DNA of 41,215 bases from Aromatoleum evansii (GCF_012910805.1 NZ_WTVK01000048.1:1-41215); one strand, 5' to 3'; counted from the first letter of the stretch, positions 1-8,509 are shown. Numbers and translations: made by a program. Notes: generated by a model not told the origin, from the letters alone.

Positions 1-20
1 AGATGTGGTATAAGAGACAG
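1..20. other. Residual Nextera/Tn5 mosaic-end adapter sequence
   Basis: The first 20 bases read AGATGTGGTATAAGAGACAG. This is the 19-base Tn5 mosaic end used in Nextera libraries (AGATGTGTATAAGAGACAG) with one extra G. It sits exactly at the contig edge, where untrimmed adapter is expected. It should be treated as a library artefact and not as genomic DNA. Confidence 0.9.
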
Positions 21-59
21 TGGTTTGGCTGGCACGACGGAAACCCATCCCCCTCCTGG

Positions 60-88
60 CCTCCCCCTTGAAGGGGGAGGAATGCGAG
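60..88. repeat. Dispersed GC-rich hairpin repeat, copy 1
   Basis: The arm CCTCCCCCT (60-68) pairs with AGGGGGAGG (72-80) around a tiny loop, and the tail reads GCGAGCC. A near-identical unit lies at 31143-31180, so this is a dispersed intergenic repeat of REP type. The core CTCCCCCTTGAA is common between genes in many proteobacteria (from memory). It lies upstream of the MFS gene and could fold in RNA. Confidence 0.6.
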
Positions 89-130
89 CCCCGAGCGCAT
101 TCCCGCACTGACCGATAGATAGGAGCCCCA

Positions 131-1462
131 ATGTCCGCATCAAGCCCCACGACACCCGGCTGGCGCAGCCACGCGCTGCTCCTGCTGCTCGCGCTGATGT
201 ACGCGGACAACTTCGTCGGGCGGCAGATCATGGCGGTGATGATCGAGCCGATCAAGCGCGAGTTCGGCGCGAGCGACACGGCGATGGGGCTCATCTCCGG
301 GCTCGCGTTCGCGGGCGTGTATGCGCTGCTGGGCCTGCCGGCGGGGCGCATCGCGGATCGCGTCTCACGCGTGCGCCTGCTCGCCCTGTCCGGCCTGCTG
401 TGGTGCGCCGCGACGGCGCTGTGCGGGCTCGCGACCGGGTTCGGGCTGCTGGTTCTCGCGCGCATGGCGGTCGCGGTGGCCGAGGCGCCGGCGACGCCGG
501 CTTCGCTGTCCATCATCGCCGATCTCTATCCGCCGCAGCGCCGCTCGTTTGCGATCAGCTGCTTCACCGCGGCGCCAACCTTCGCCGCGATCCTCGCCTT
601 GAGCGTGGGCGCGTGGCTGGTCGGCACCTGGGGCTGGCGCAACACCTTCGTCATCGTCGCCTTGCCGGTGCTGCCGGTCGCCGCCTTGCTCGCGTTCGCG
701 GTGCGCGAGCCGCGCCGTGGCGTCTGGGATGGCCGACATGCCCCCGAGGGCGCCGCCGCCGCGGGCATGTGGGCGACGCTGCGCAAGCTGTGGGCCTGCC
801 GGCCCTATCGCTATCTGGTCCTCGCCAGCGCCGTGACGACGCTCGGCGCCAACGCCTACGGCATGTGGAATCCGACCTTCCTGGTGCGTTCGCACGACCT
901 GCCGCTGCAGCACGCCGGTCTGCTCGCGGGTCTGATCGGCGGCACTTCGGCCGGCGTCGGCATGCTCTTCAGCGGCTGGCTCACGGACCGCCTGACGCAT
1001 CGCAGCCCGCGCTGGCACCTGCGGATCCCGCTCTTCGGGCACAGCATCGCGGTGGTTTCGCTGGCGGCGTATCTGCTGTGGCCGCGTGCGACGTTGCTGC
1101 AGGCCGGGTCGGTCGCGGTGCCGACGGCGATGCTGTGGTGCGGGCTCAACGGCTTCTTTTCGGTGTGGTGGGTCGCGCCTTCCTACAGCTACATCACCCA
1201 TCTCGTCGCGCCCGGCCAGCGTGCGGTCGCGCTGGCCTGCCTGACCATCCTCACTACGCTGTTGGGTGTCGGCGTCGGGCCGCTGCTAATCGGCGCGTTC
1301 AGCGACGGCCTGCAGCCGTGGTTCGGCGAGGATTCGCTACGTCACGCGCTGCTCTTCGTGTGCCTGACGACCTGTACGGCGATGCTCGCGATCCGGCGCG
1401 TGAAAGGGCTCGTCACAGGGTCGCCGGACAACACGCCTGCGATGGCAGGGTCGGTGCCCTGA
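131..1462 (+). CDS. MFS transporter (spinster/ACS-like)
   Basis: This 443-residue protein has about twelve hydrophobic stretches and the MFS motif A loop between helices 2 and 3 (GRIADRVSR, residues 72-80). D26 and R31 in the first helix (YADNFVGRQ) resemble spinster-like carriers. It is an inner-membrane secondary transporter, and its place at the head of a CoA-ester pathway suggests uptake of the organic acid substrate (inference). The ATG at 131 is preceded by AGGAG at 121-125. The gene ends 45 bases before a strong terminator, so it is probably transcribed separately from the CoA-transferase gene downstream. The substrate cannot be read from the sequence. Confidence 0.85.
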   Translation: MSASSPTTPGWRSHALLLLLALMYADNFVGRQIMAVMIEPIKREFGASDTAMGLISGLAFAGVYALLGLPAGRIADRVSRVRLLALSGLLWCAATALCGLATGFGLLVLARMAVAVAEAPATPASLSIIADLYPPQRRSFAISCFTAAPTFAAILALSVGAWLVGTWGWRNTFVIVALPVLPVAALLAFAVREPRRGVWDGRHAPEGAAAAGMWATLRKLWACRPYRYLVLASAVTTLGANAYGMWNPTFLVRSHDLPLQHAGLLAGLIGGTSAGVGMLFSGWLTDRLTHRSPRWHLRIPLFGHSIAVVSLAAYLLWPRATLLQAGSVAVPTAMLWCGLNGFFSVWWVAPSYSYITHLVAPGQRAVALACLTILTTLLGVGVGPLLIGAFSDGLQPWFGEDSLRHALLFVCLTTCTAMLAIRRVKGLVTGSPDNTPAMAGSVP

Positions 1463-1506
1463 GGCAGGCATGCCAGAGTGGAAGACGCGACCGTGGGTGA
1501 GAGCAG

Positions 1507-1528
1507 AAGGGGCCGGAAGGCCCCTTTT
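1507..1528 (+). terminator. Rho-independent terminator after the MFS gene
   Basis: AAGGGGCC (1507-1514), the tetraloop GGAA, and GGCCCCTT followed by further T residues form a perfect GC-rich hairpin ending in a short T run. It lies 45 bases after the MFS stop codon and separates that gene from the CoA-transferase operon beginning at 1691. Confidence 0.85.
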
Positions 1529-1690
1529 GCGTGCCGGATCGTCGCCGTTTCCGTACCGTCCGCAATTGATCCGCCATCGGCCGCAAATGACTCGCTGCCG
1601 TCCCTGACGCGGAAAGTCCGCTCGCTAAACTCGATTCGGCATGGAGGTGAAGTTCGCCTCCGACTCCCGAATTCGTCACGAGGATTTCCG

Positions 1691-2872
1691 ATGAGCCGCG
1701 CTCTCGACGATGTGATCGTACTCGACCTGACCCGGCAGTTCTGCGCCTCGCTGTCGGCCGCCTTCCTGGCCGACTTCGGCGCGCGGGTGATCCGCCTTGA
1801 CCTGCCGCCCGCGCGGGAATCGAGCGGCGGACGCTGGAACCACGAGGCCGACCTGATCCACCGCAACAAGGAGAGCCTCGCGCTCGATCCGGCGAGCGCG
1901 GGCGGTGCGGAGCTGCTGCGCCAGCTCGTCGCGAAGGCCGACGTCATCGTTACCGACTGGCAGCGCGACGAACTCGCGGCGCTCGGCATCGACTACGACG
2001 CCGCGGCGGCGCTGCGCCCCGACATCGTCTTCGGGCGCATCTCCGGCTTCGGCCCGCAGGGGCCGGATGCCGACCTGCCGCCCATCGACGAACTCGCCGC
2101 GGCGCGCACCGGCATGATGCCCATCCTCCCGCAGCCGGGTCAGCCGCCGATCTACACCGGCGCTGGCGCCATGCACGCGACGGTGATGCTCGCCTTCGGC
2201 GTGGTCACGGCGCTGCTGCATCGACAGGCGACGGGCGAGGGGCAGGCGGTCGACGTCTCGCTCTTCGGCGCCAACATGTACGGCGCGGCGCTCGACATCC
2301 AGGCCTTCCTCGCGATCGGCGAGGGCGAGCGTTTCATCACCCCGATCTCGCGCCTCGACGTGTCGAACCCGATGTCCGGTTCGCTCTATCCGAGCGCGGA
2401 CGGCCGCTGGGTGACGCTGACGATGCCCGATACCGACCGCTGGTGGCCGGTCTTTTCCGCGGTGGTCGGCATCGCCGCCGACGATCCGCGTTTCGACACG
2501 CACGACAAGCGCACCGAGACGAACCGCCTTGAACTCATCCGCGAACTGGAAGTGGCCTTCCGGCGTCAGCCCGGCAGCCACTGGCGCCAGGTGTTCCAGG
2601 AAGAGCAGATGTCCGCCGACGTGATCGAGCGCTTCGACTACCCGGCCAACGATCCGCAGGTGCTCGCCAACCGCTACATCCTCGAACTCGACCACCCGAG
2701 CTTCGGCGCGGTGAAAAGCCTCGGCTTCCCGATCTTCCTGAGCGACAGCCCGGCGCGCCTCGAACGGCTCGCCCCCTGCGTCGGCCAGCACACCGCGCAG
2801 ATCCTGCATGAGCTGCTGGCCTATCCCGAAGACCGCATCCACGCACTCCGCGCCGCCGGCGTGGTGGCCTGA
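1691..2872 (+). CDS. Class III CoA-transferase (CaiB/BaiF family)
   Basis: This 393-residue protein has the usual family length and begins with the standard strand (DVIVLDLTRQF). It has the nucleotide-binding segment FLADFGARVIRLD (residues 26-38) and the catalytic aspartate equivalent to FRC Asp169 at D133 (LPPIDELAA). Such enzymes move CoA between acyl-CoA and a free acid through an aspartyl-CoA anhydride. The open frame extends upstream to 1478, but those residues do not fit the family. The ATG at 1691 has an AGG about eight bases upstream, so it was chosen. The next gene, 31 bases downstream, is a second CoA-transferase. The two may form one heteromer or serve two steps; both carry the Asp. 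Confidence 0.9.
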   Translation: MSRALDDVIVLDLTRQFCASLSAAFLADFGARVIRLDLPPARESSGGRWNHEADLIHRNKESLALDPASAGGAELLRQLVAKADVIVTDWQRDELAALGIDYDAAAALRPDIVFGRISGFGPQGPDADLPPIDELAAARTGMMPILPQPGQPPIYTGAGAMHATVMLAFGVVTALLHRQATGEGQAVDVSLFGANMYGAALDIQAFLAIGEGERFITPISRLDVSNPMSGSLYPSADGRWVTLTMPDTDRWWPVFSAVVGIAADDPRFDTHDKRTETNRLELIRELEVAFRRQPGSHWRQVFQEEQMSADVIERFDYPANDPQVLANRYILELDHPSFGAVKSLGFPIFLSDSPARLERLAPCVGQHTAQILHELLAYPEDRIHALRAAGVVA

Positions 2873-2903
2873 CCCGAAAACCCAGCGCGAACGGAGAACG
2901 CCC

Positions 2904-4112
2904 GTGGCGAAAGCACTCGAAGGAATCCGCGTCATCGACCTCACCGTGTGGTTCCAGGGCCCGGTGTCGGCCCAGTACCTGGCCGATTTCGGCGCGGAGG
3001 TCATCAAGGTGGAGCGCCCGCAGGGCGGCGACCAGGGGCGCGGCGTGCGCTCCATCAAGTCCCTGCCGGTGGGCGACTGGAACCAGTACTTCCTCGTCAT
3101 CAACCGCAATAAGAGGAGCATGGCGATCGACCTCAAGACCGAGGCCGGGCGCGGCATCCTGTACCGGCTGGTGGAGAAGTCGGACGTGTTCCTGTCCAAC
3201 CTCGCGCCGGAGATGTTGGAGGCGTGGGGGCTGTCGTACGACAAGCTAGCGGCGATCAATCCGAAGCTCGTTTACGCGACCAATACCGGCTACGGGCGCT
3301 TCGGCGGGGCGTCGAAGCCCTCGTTCGACATGACGGTGCAGGCGCTCACCGGCGCGATGGCCCGACTCGGCGAACCGGGCGAACCGCCGGTGTACCTCGG
3401 CATGGGCTCGGGCGACGCCTACGGCGGCATCATGTCCGCGCTCGGCATCGCGCTGGCGCTGTACCAGCGTCGGCGCACCGGGCGTGGCCAGTACCTCGAT
3501 GCGTCGCTCTACGGCGCGCAACTCTTCCTCGCCGCGCCCTGGCTGCAGTCCTTCCTCGCCGGCAACACCGACGCCGCGCTGCAGCACTCGCGCAAGCAGG
3601 TCGAGAACCCGCTCTGGAACCTGTACCCGACCGCCGGCAAGTGGGTCTATCTGTGCGAACCCAACGAGGACGCGCGCTTCGTGGCGCTCTGCCGGGCGCT
3701 CGATGCGCCGTCGCTGCATGCGGACGGGCGTTTCGCGACCGCCGCGTTGCGCGCGCAGCACAACGAGGCGCTGATCGACGCGATCGAGGCCGTCACCCTC
3801 AAGCGCGACCACGACGCGCTGATGCGCGGCTGCGTCGCCGAAGGCGTGGTCGCGAGCCCGGTGAACAACCTCGCCGACGTCGTGCGCGACGAACAGGCCT
3901 GGCGCAACGACTACTTCATGAAGGCGTACTGCGAGGAAGTGCAGCGCGAGGTCGACGTGCGCGGCCTGCCGGTGACGCTGTCGAAAACCCCGGGCGAGAT
4001 CCACTGTCTCGGCCCGCAACTGGGGCAGGACACCGAACTGCTGCTCATGGACCTGCTGGGCTACGAGTGGGACGAAATCGAAACCCTGAAGGCGCAGCGC
4101 GCCATTCCCTGA
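2904..4112 (+). CDS. Class III CoA-transferase (CaiB/BaiF family)
   Basis: This is a 402-residue CaiB/BaiF protein. It shows the start segment GIRVIDLTVWFQGP, the strand FGAEVIKVERP near residue 30-40, and the catalytic aspartate D142 in SKPSFDMTVQALTG. The GTG start at 2904 is preceded by CGGAG at 2892-2896. The longer upstream frame has no family similarity. The gene sits between another CoA-transferase and a BadI-like hydrolase, so it likely activates an acid that feeds ring opening or recycles CoA from a product thioester (inference). The acid and the CoA donor cannot be named from sequence. Confidence 0.9.
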   Translation: MAKALEGIRVIDLTVWFQGPVSAQYLADFGAEVIKVERPQGGDQGRGVRSIKSLPVGDWNQYFLVINRNKRSMAIDLKTEAGRGILYRLVEKSDVFLSNLAPEMLEAWGLSYDKLAAINPKLVYATNTGYGRFGGASKPSFDMTVQALTGAMARLGEPGEPPVYLGMGSGDAYGGIMSALGIALALYQRRRTGRGQYLDASLYGAQLFLAAPWLQSFLAGNTDAALQHSRKQVENPLWNLYPTAGKWVYLCEPNEDARFVALCRALDAPSLHADGRFATAALRAQHNEALIDAIEAVTLKRDHDALMRGCVAEGVVASPVNNLADVVRDEQAWRNDYFMKAYCEEVQREVDVRGLPVTLSKTPGEIHCLGPQLGQDTELLLMDLLGYEWDEIETLKAQRAIP

Positions 4113-4131
4113 GCCATCCGGAGACGAATTG

Positions 4132-5052
4132 ATGATGAACGAAAACGTGCCCGCATCCGCATGGGGCGAATGGCGTCCGGTTGCCGGGGAAGGCCTCGAC
4201 GACTTCGTCGAGATCCTCTACGAGAAGAAGACGCATCGCGAACTGGGCGGCGGGGTCGCGCGCATCACGCTGAACAAGCCCGACAAGATGAACACGCTGA
4301 CGCTCGCGACCGTCGACGAGATGTTCCGCGCCTTCTACGACGCGAACCACGACCCCGCGATCGGCGTCATCGTGATTGCCGGCAAGGGCAAGCATTTCGG
4401 CGCCGGCGGCGACGTGGAGTGGGAGCGCTGGGGGCTGCGCGAGGCCTTCTACAACCGCTACCCGCACAACCGCCTGATGCGCCTGTCGCGCAAGCCCATC
4501 ATCGCCCAGGTGCAGGGCTATTGCATCGCCGGCCACAACCACATGGCCTACTGCTGCGACTTCACGATCGCGGCAGACAACGCGATCTTCGGCCAGGCCG
4601 GTCCGCGCGTGTCCTCGCCGGCGGACGGCTTCTTCGTGCCCTATCTGACCAAGGTCGTCGGCGCGAAGAAGGCGCGCGAGATGTGGATGCTGTGCCGCAA
4701 GTACAAGGCGCCCGAAGCGCTGCAGATGGGCCTGATCAACACCGTCGTGCCGCTGGCCGAGCTGGAGGCGGAAGTCGATCGCTGGTGCGAGGAGATGCTC
4801 GCCGTGAGTCCGGGCTGCCTGGAGGTGCTGAAGGCCGCGTTCGACCAGGAAATGGACGGCTACAAGGAGTCCTGCGTGACCTCCGCCGCGATGTATCCCG
4901 ACTGGTTCGACATGCCCGAAGGCAAGGAGGGCGGAGCGGCCTTCCTCGCCAAGCGCAAGGCGCGCTTCTGGGACATCCGCGAGCGCGAGGCCGAAGCGCG
5001 GCGCGGCTTGATGGCGGACTACGAGGCGCAGCAGGCGCCGGCGTCCGAGTAG
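4132..5052 (+). CDS. Crotonase of the BadI/MenB group (ring hydrolase-like)
   Basis: This 306-residue crotonase-fold protein has the oxyanion-hole segment FGAGGDVEW (residues 89-97), the second segment QVQGYCIAGHNHMAYCCD, and FGQAGPRV (153-160) followed by VVGAKKAREMWMLCRKY. These blocks recall, from memory, BadI, the 2-ketocyclohexanecarboxyl-CoA hydrolase of Rhodopseudomonas palustris, and MenB, more than ordinary enoyl-CoA hydratases. BadI opens an alicyclic beta-keto acyl-CoA ring to a dicarboxyl-CoA. An N-terminal extension of about 25 residues precedes the domain. The start was set at ATG 4132 because CGGAGA lies at 4119-4124. The gene follows a CoA-transferase and precedes a thiolase-like gene, which fits ring opening followed by chain shortening. 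Confidence 0.75.
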   Translation: MMNENVPASAWGEWRPVAGEGLDDFVEILYEKKTHRELGGGVARITLNKPDKMNTLTLATVDEMFRAFYDANHDPAIGVIVIAGKGKHFGAGGDVEWERWGLREAFYNRYPHNRLMRLSRKPIIAQVQGYCIAGHNHMAYCCDFTIAADNAIFGQAGPRVSSPADGFFVPYLTKVVGAKKAREMWMLCRKYKAPEALQMGLINTVVPLAELEAEVDRWCEEMLAVSPGCLEVLKAAFDQEMDGYKESCVTSAAMYPDWFDMPEGKEGGAAFLAKRKARFWDIREREAEARRGLMADYEAQQAPASE

Positions 5053-5065
5053 GGGAGGCGCGACG

Positions 5066-6229
5066 ATGTTCAAGGACAAGGCCTGCATCGTAGGCATCGG
5101 CGAAACGCCCTTCTGCCGCAAGCCCGGCTCGGGGCTCTCGGAGATGGGCATCCAGCTCAAGGCGGCGGTCGCGGCGCTTGAGGATGCCGGGCTCAAGGCG
5201 GCGCAGATCGACGGCATTCTGCCCTTCCCGAACGTCGGCAAGGCCGAAGCGTTTGCCGCGAGCCTGGGCTGCGAGAACCTGCGCTTCGCGGCGACCCTGC
5301 ACATGGGGGGAGCGGCGCCGGTGGGTTCGCTGCGGATGGCGGCAATGGCGGTGAGCAGCGGCGCGGCAGACTACATGATGGTGCCGGGCGGCTGGAACGG
5401 CTATTCCGGTGCGCGCGTGCGCGAGACCGCCGCCAACGACGTGAACTCCATCCCCGGGGGCGAGATCGCGCGGGACTTCTACATGCCCTTCGGCCTCACC
5501 GCGCCGCCGCAGTGGTACGCGCTGATGGCGCGCCGCCACATGCACGAATACGGCACCACCGAGGAACAGCTCGGCGCGGTGGCGCTGGCGATGCGCAAGC
5601 ACGCGCAGCTCAACCCGGCCGCGCTGATGCACGGCAAGCCGCTGACGATGGCCGACTACCTCGCCTCGCCGACGATCGCCTCGCCCTACCGCCTGCTCGA
5701 TTGCTGCGTGGAGACCGACGGCGCCGCGGCCTTCATCGTCACCACCGTCGAGCGCGCCCGCGACCTGCGCCAGAAGCCCGTCTACATCATGGGCGCGGCG
5801 GCGGGCCAGCCCTATCCGGCCGACGAGATCACCAACCGTGCGGACTTTCACCGCACCGGCCTCACGAACGCGGCGCCGGAAGCCTTCCGCATGGCCGGCG
5901 TGACACCGGCCGACGCCGATTTCGCGCAGATCTACGACTGCTTCACCTTCGAGGTCATCCAGCAGCTGGAGGAAGCCGGTTTCTGCAAGCGCGGCGAAGG
6001 CGGCGCCTTCGTCGAGCACGGGGGGATCGAACTGGGCGGACGCCTGCCCGTGAACACGCACGGCGGACTGCTCTCGCAGGCGCACGTGCTGGGCATCGCG
6101 CACGTCGTCGAGGCCGTGCGCCAGTTGCGCGGCGAGGCCGGCGCGCGGCAGGTGCCGGACGCCGAGATCGGTGTCGTCACCGGCTGGGGCGACTTCGGCG
6201 ACGGCAGCATCGCCGTCCTGCGTCGCTGA
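5066..6229 (+). CDS. Thiolase-like (SCP2/Ltp2-type) protein lacking the active Cys
   Basis: This 387-residue protein has the thiolase fold of the SCP-x/lipid-transfer type, with VGIGETPF at the start, IYDCFTFEVIQQLEEAGF in the C-terminal half and NTHGGLLSQAHVLG near the end. Where thiolases carry the nucleophilic cysteine, this protein reads HMGGAAPVGSL (residues 79-89), so the cysteine is missing. In Ltp2-type proteins loss of that cysteine goes with retro-aldol cleavage and with a DUF35 partner. The very next gene (6250) is a DUF35 protein, as expected for such a pair. It may therefore be a CoA-ester aldolase rather than a thiolase; this is inference from motif and neighbour. Confidence 0.75.
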   Translation: MFKDKACIVGIGETPFCRKPGSGLSEMGIQLKAAVAALEDAGLKAAQIDGILPFPNVGKAEAFAASLGCENLRFAATLHMGGAAPVGSLRMAAMAVSSGAADYMMVPGGWNGYSGARVRETAANDVNSIPGGEIARDFYMPFGLTAPPQWYALMARRHMHEYGTTEEQLGAVALAMRKHAQLNPAALMHGKPLTMADYLASPTIASPYRLLDCCVETDGAAAFIVTTVERARDLRQKPVYIMGAAAGQPYPADEITNRADFHRTGLTNAAPEAFRMAGVTPADADFAQIYDCFTFEVIQQLEEAGFCKRGEGGAFVEHGGIELGGRLPVNTHGGLLSQAHVLGIAHVVEAVRQLRGEAGARQVPDAEIGVVTGWGDFGDGSIAVLRR

Positions 6230-6249
6230 ACACGAATTGGAGAAGCGTC

Positions 6250-6681
6250 ATGAGCGAAAACGCACTGCCCTGTGACAAACCGCTTCCCGCGCTGACCGGC
6301 CTGTACGGCGAGTTCTACGCCTGGTGCCGCGACCGCGAGCTGCGCTTCCAGCGCTGCACCGGCTGCGGCCGTTACCGGCACGTTCCGCGCGAGATCTGTG
6401 CGCACTGCAGTTCGATGGAGTGGGAATGGGCGCGTTCCAGCGGGCGGGGCACGGTCTTCACGTGGACCGAGGTCGTGCGCGCGCTGCACCCGGCCTTCGC
6501 CGCGGCCACGCCCTATGCGCCGGTCGTCGTCGAGATGGAGGAGGGCGTGCGGCTGCTGTCGCAGGTGGTCGATTGCGTACCCGGGGAGCTCGCCATCGGC
6601 ATGCCCGTCGAGGTCGATTTCCAGCCGGTCAGCGATGCCGTGACGCTGCCCATCTTCCGCCGCGCCGCCGCGGCGCGATAA
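6250..6681 (+). CDS. DUF35 OB-fold Zn-ribbon protein
   Basis: This 143-residue protein has a Zn-ribbon formed by C36, C39, C50 and C53 (RCTGCGR and ICAHC), followed by an OB-fold with GRGTVFTWTEV. This is the classic DUF35 layout (the Pfam zinc-ribbon and OB-fold pair). DUF35 proteins bind thiolase-like enzymes and are needed for their activity, as in the ChsH2/Ltp2 side-chain aldolase. It lies 20 bases after the Cys-less thiolase-like gene and is its probable partner. The long open frame upstream in the same phase is a shadow of the thiolase gene. The ATG at 6250 follows GGAGAA at 6239-6244. Confidence 0.85.
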   Translation: MSENALPCDKPLPALTGLYGEFYAWCRDRELRFQRCTGCGRYRHVPREICAHCSSMEWEWARSSGRGTVFTWTEVVRALHPAFAAATPYAPVVVEMEEGVRLLSQVVDCVPGELAIGMPVEVDFQPVSDAVTLPIFRRAAAAR

Positions 6682-6703
6682 CCATTCGAAAGGGGACACC
6701 ACC

Positions 6704-7483
6704 ATGGGCCTGAACCTGCCCGCCAGTCTGAGTTACGAGAAACGCGGCCGTATCGCGATCATCACGATGAACCGGCCGGAGGCGATGAACTCGCTGACGA
6801 AGGAGATGCTGATCGGCCTTGAGGCCGCCTTCGAGGACTACAACAACGACCCGGAACTGCGTTGCGCGATCTTCACCGCGACCGGCGACCGCGCCTTCTG
6901 CACCGGCCTCGACCTGAAGGTAGCGCTGCCGGCGCTCAACGAGGGGGACGCGCTGGGCTACGAGGATCCGGCCAAGCGCCCGTTCCAGAACGTCTACAAA
7001 CCCATCATCACCGCGGTGAACGGCGTCTGCGTCGCGGGCGGGCTGGAGTTCCTGCTCGGCACCGACATCCGCATCGCCGCCGAGCACGCCAAGTTCGGCC
7101 TCGCCGAAGTGCGCTGGGCGGTCGTCCCGGCGGGCGGCTCCCACGTGCGCCTGCCGCAGCAGATCCCGTGGGCGATCGCGATGGAGATGCTCCTCACCGG
7201 CAACACCATCGATGCACAGCGCGCGTACGACATCGGCCTCATCAACAAGGTCGTGCCGGCCGACCGCCTGATGGACGAAGCCTTGGCCTACGCCGAACGC
7301 ATCTGCGAGAACGGCCCGCTGGCCGTGCGCACGGCGAAGGAGATCGCGCTGCGCGCGCTCGACAACGAGCCGGCCTTCGTGCTCGAAAAGACCATGTCGG
7401 CGCGCGTGTTCGCCTCCGAGGACGCGCGCGAGGGCCCGCGCGCCTTCGCCGCCAAAACGAAGCCGGAATACGTCGGCCGCTGA
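6704..7483 (+). CDS. Enoyl-CoA hydratase/isomerase (crotonase family)
   Basis: This 259-residue crotonase has ITMNRPEAMNSL (residues 20-31), the oxyanion segment AFCTGLDL, and both glutamates of true hydratases: E115 in VAGGLEFLL and E135 in FGLAEVRWAV, followed by PAGG. It therefore looks competent to hydrate a 2-enoyl-CoA. It lies between the DUF35 gene and the amidohydrolase gene in the plus-strand operon. The start at ATG 6704 has AAAGGGG about eight bases before it. The particular substrate is not evident. Confidence 0.9.
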   Translation: MGLNLPASLSYEKRGRIAIITMNRPEAMNSLTKEMLIGLEAAFEDYNNDPELRCAIFTATGDRAFCTGLDLKVALPALNEGDALGYEDPAKRPFQNVYKPIITAVNGVCVAGGLEFLLGTDIRIAAEHAKFGLAEVRWAVVPAGGSHVRLPQQIPWAIAMEMLLTGNTIDAQRAYDIGLINKVVPADRLMDEALAYAERICENGPLAVRTAKEIALRALDNEPAFVLEKTMSARVFASEDAREGPRAFAAKTKPEYVGR

Positions 7484-7524
7484 GCCGCCGCAACCCCACG
7501 AACCCAAGGGAAGGAGACCGCAGC

Positions 7525-8499
7525 ATGAGCAAGGATTACTTCGTCGCAATGACCGAATTCCACTTCATGAACCTGCAGACCATGAGTGAGATCGGCTACT
7601 ACCCCGGCATGCAGCAGTTCCACGACAGCGTCAATGGCGTGCTGCGCGCCTGGGCCGGCCGCGACCTCGACAGCGAGTGGCCGCATCCGATTGCGAGCGA
7701 GCTCATCAAGTACATGGACAAGACCAGCGTCGACGTCGCGTTCTGCCTGCGCGAGCCGATGATGGACATCACCGGCGGCGTGGTGTCGATGTCGACCAAC
7801 GGCTTCATGCTGCAGCAGATCGAGCCCTACCCGGAGCGCATGTACCTGGAGGCCAACGTCGGCCCGGTCATCAAGCGCGGCATCAAGCACGCCAACTGGG
7901 AACTGGAATACCTCGTGAAGGAGCGCGGCGCGAAGCTGTGCAAACTCTACACGCCCGAGGACGACGGCCCGCTCAACGACAAGCGCCTGTGGCCCTTCTA
8001 CGAGAAGGCCGTCGAGCTAGGCGTGCCGCTGACCGTGCATACCGGCATGAGCTACGTGTGCCCGCAGCCGAGCAGCCATTGCCATCCGTCGCAGCTCGAC
8101 GACGTGATGCTCGCCTTCCCCGACCTCAAGATCATCGCCTACCATGCCGGCTGGCCGCATTCCGAGGAATTGATCGGCCTGTGCGGCAAGCACAAGAACC
8201 TGTACCTGAGCCTCTCCGGCATCATCGGCTGGTTCCAGCGTGCCCCTTACCGCGGCTATCACACCATCGGCACGGCGCTGCAGTGGATGAGTTCCGAGAA
8301 GATCGTGCTGGGCTTCGATCTGCCCTTCGACGATCTCGGCCGCATCGTCGACTACATCAAGAACCTCGACATGCCCGCGGAGCTGCAGGAGAAGTGGGGC
8401 TACGCGCAGGTCACCGAGCAGGACAAGGCCAACATCCTCGGCCTCAACCTCGCGCGGCTGACCGGTATCGAGCCGAAGAAGCGCGCCCCGCTTCTCTGA
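7525..8499 (+). CDS. Amidohydrolase-2 family protein with a degenerate metal site
   Basis: This 324-residue protein has the TIM-barrel pattern of the ACMSD/amidohydrolase-2 family: LTVHTG (H172), IIAYHAGWPH (H207) and LGFDLPFDD (D265). The N-terminal metal motif, normally DxHxH, reads MTEFHFMN, so the usual pair of histidines after strand 1 is not visible. Members decarboxylate or hydrolyse cyclic acids; here the role may be ring hydrolysis, decarboxylation or hydration of a CoA ester (inference). AAGGAG at 7511-7516 supports ATG 7525; the longer frame upstream is a shadow of the preceding crotonase. Eleven bases separate it from the next gene. Confidence 0.75.
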   Translation: MSKDYFVAMTEFHFMNLQTMSEIGYYPGMQQFHDSVNGVLRAWAGRDLDSEWPHPIASELIKYMDKTSVDVAFCLREPMMDITGGVVSMSTNGFMLQQIEPYPERMYLEANVGPVIKRGIKHANWELEYLVKERGAKLCKLYTPEDDGPLNDKRLWPFYEKAVELGVPLTVHTGMSYVCPQPSSHCHPSQLDDVMLAFPDLKIIAYHAGWPHSEELIGLCGKHKNLYLSLSGIIGWFQRAPYRGYHTIGTALQWMSSEKIVLGFDLPFDDLGRIVDYIKNLDMPAELQEKWGYAQVTEQDKANILGLNLARLTGIEPKKRAPLL

Positions 8500-8509
8500 C
8501 GAACCGGCG

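Noticed and set aside
365-1201. Long open frames opposite and out of phase with the GC-rich genes (for example 365-1201 minus, 1676-3259 minus, 10838-13123 minus, 14775-17264 plus, 21870-23915 plus)
   Set aside because: They mirror real genes in third-position-GC-rich DNA, have Arg/Ala/His-rich translations without any family motif, and always conflict with a gene having clear domains.
1643-1661. Hairpin GGAGGTG...CGCCTCC before the first CoA-transferase
   Set aside because: Short imperfect stem; could be chance in GC-rich leader. No riboswitch class could be recognised.
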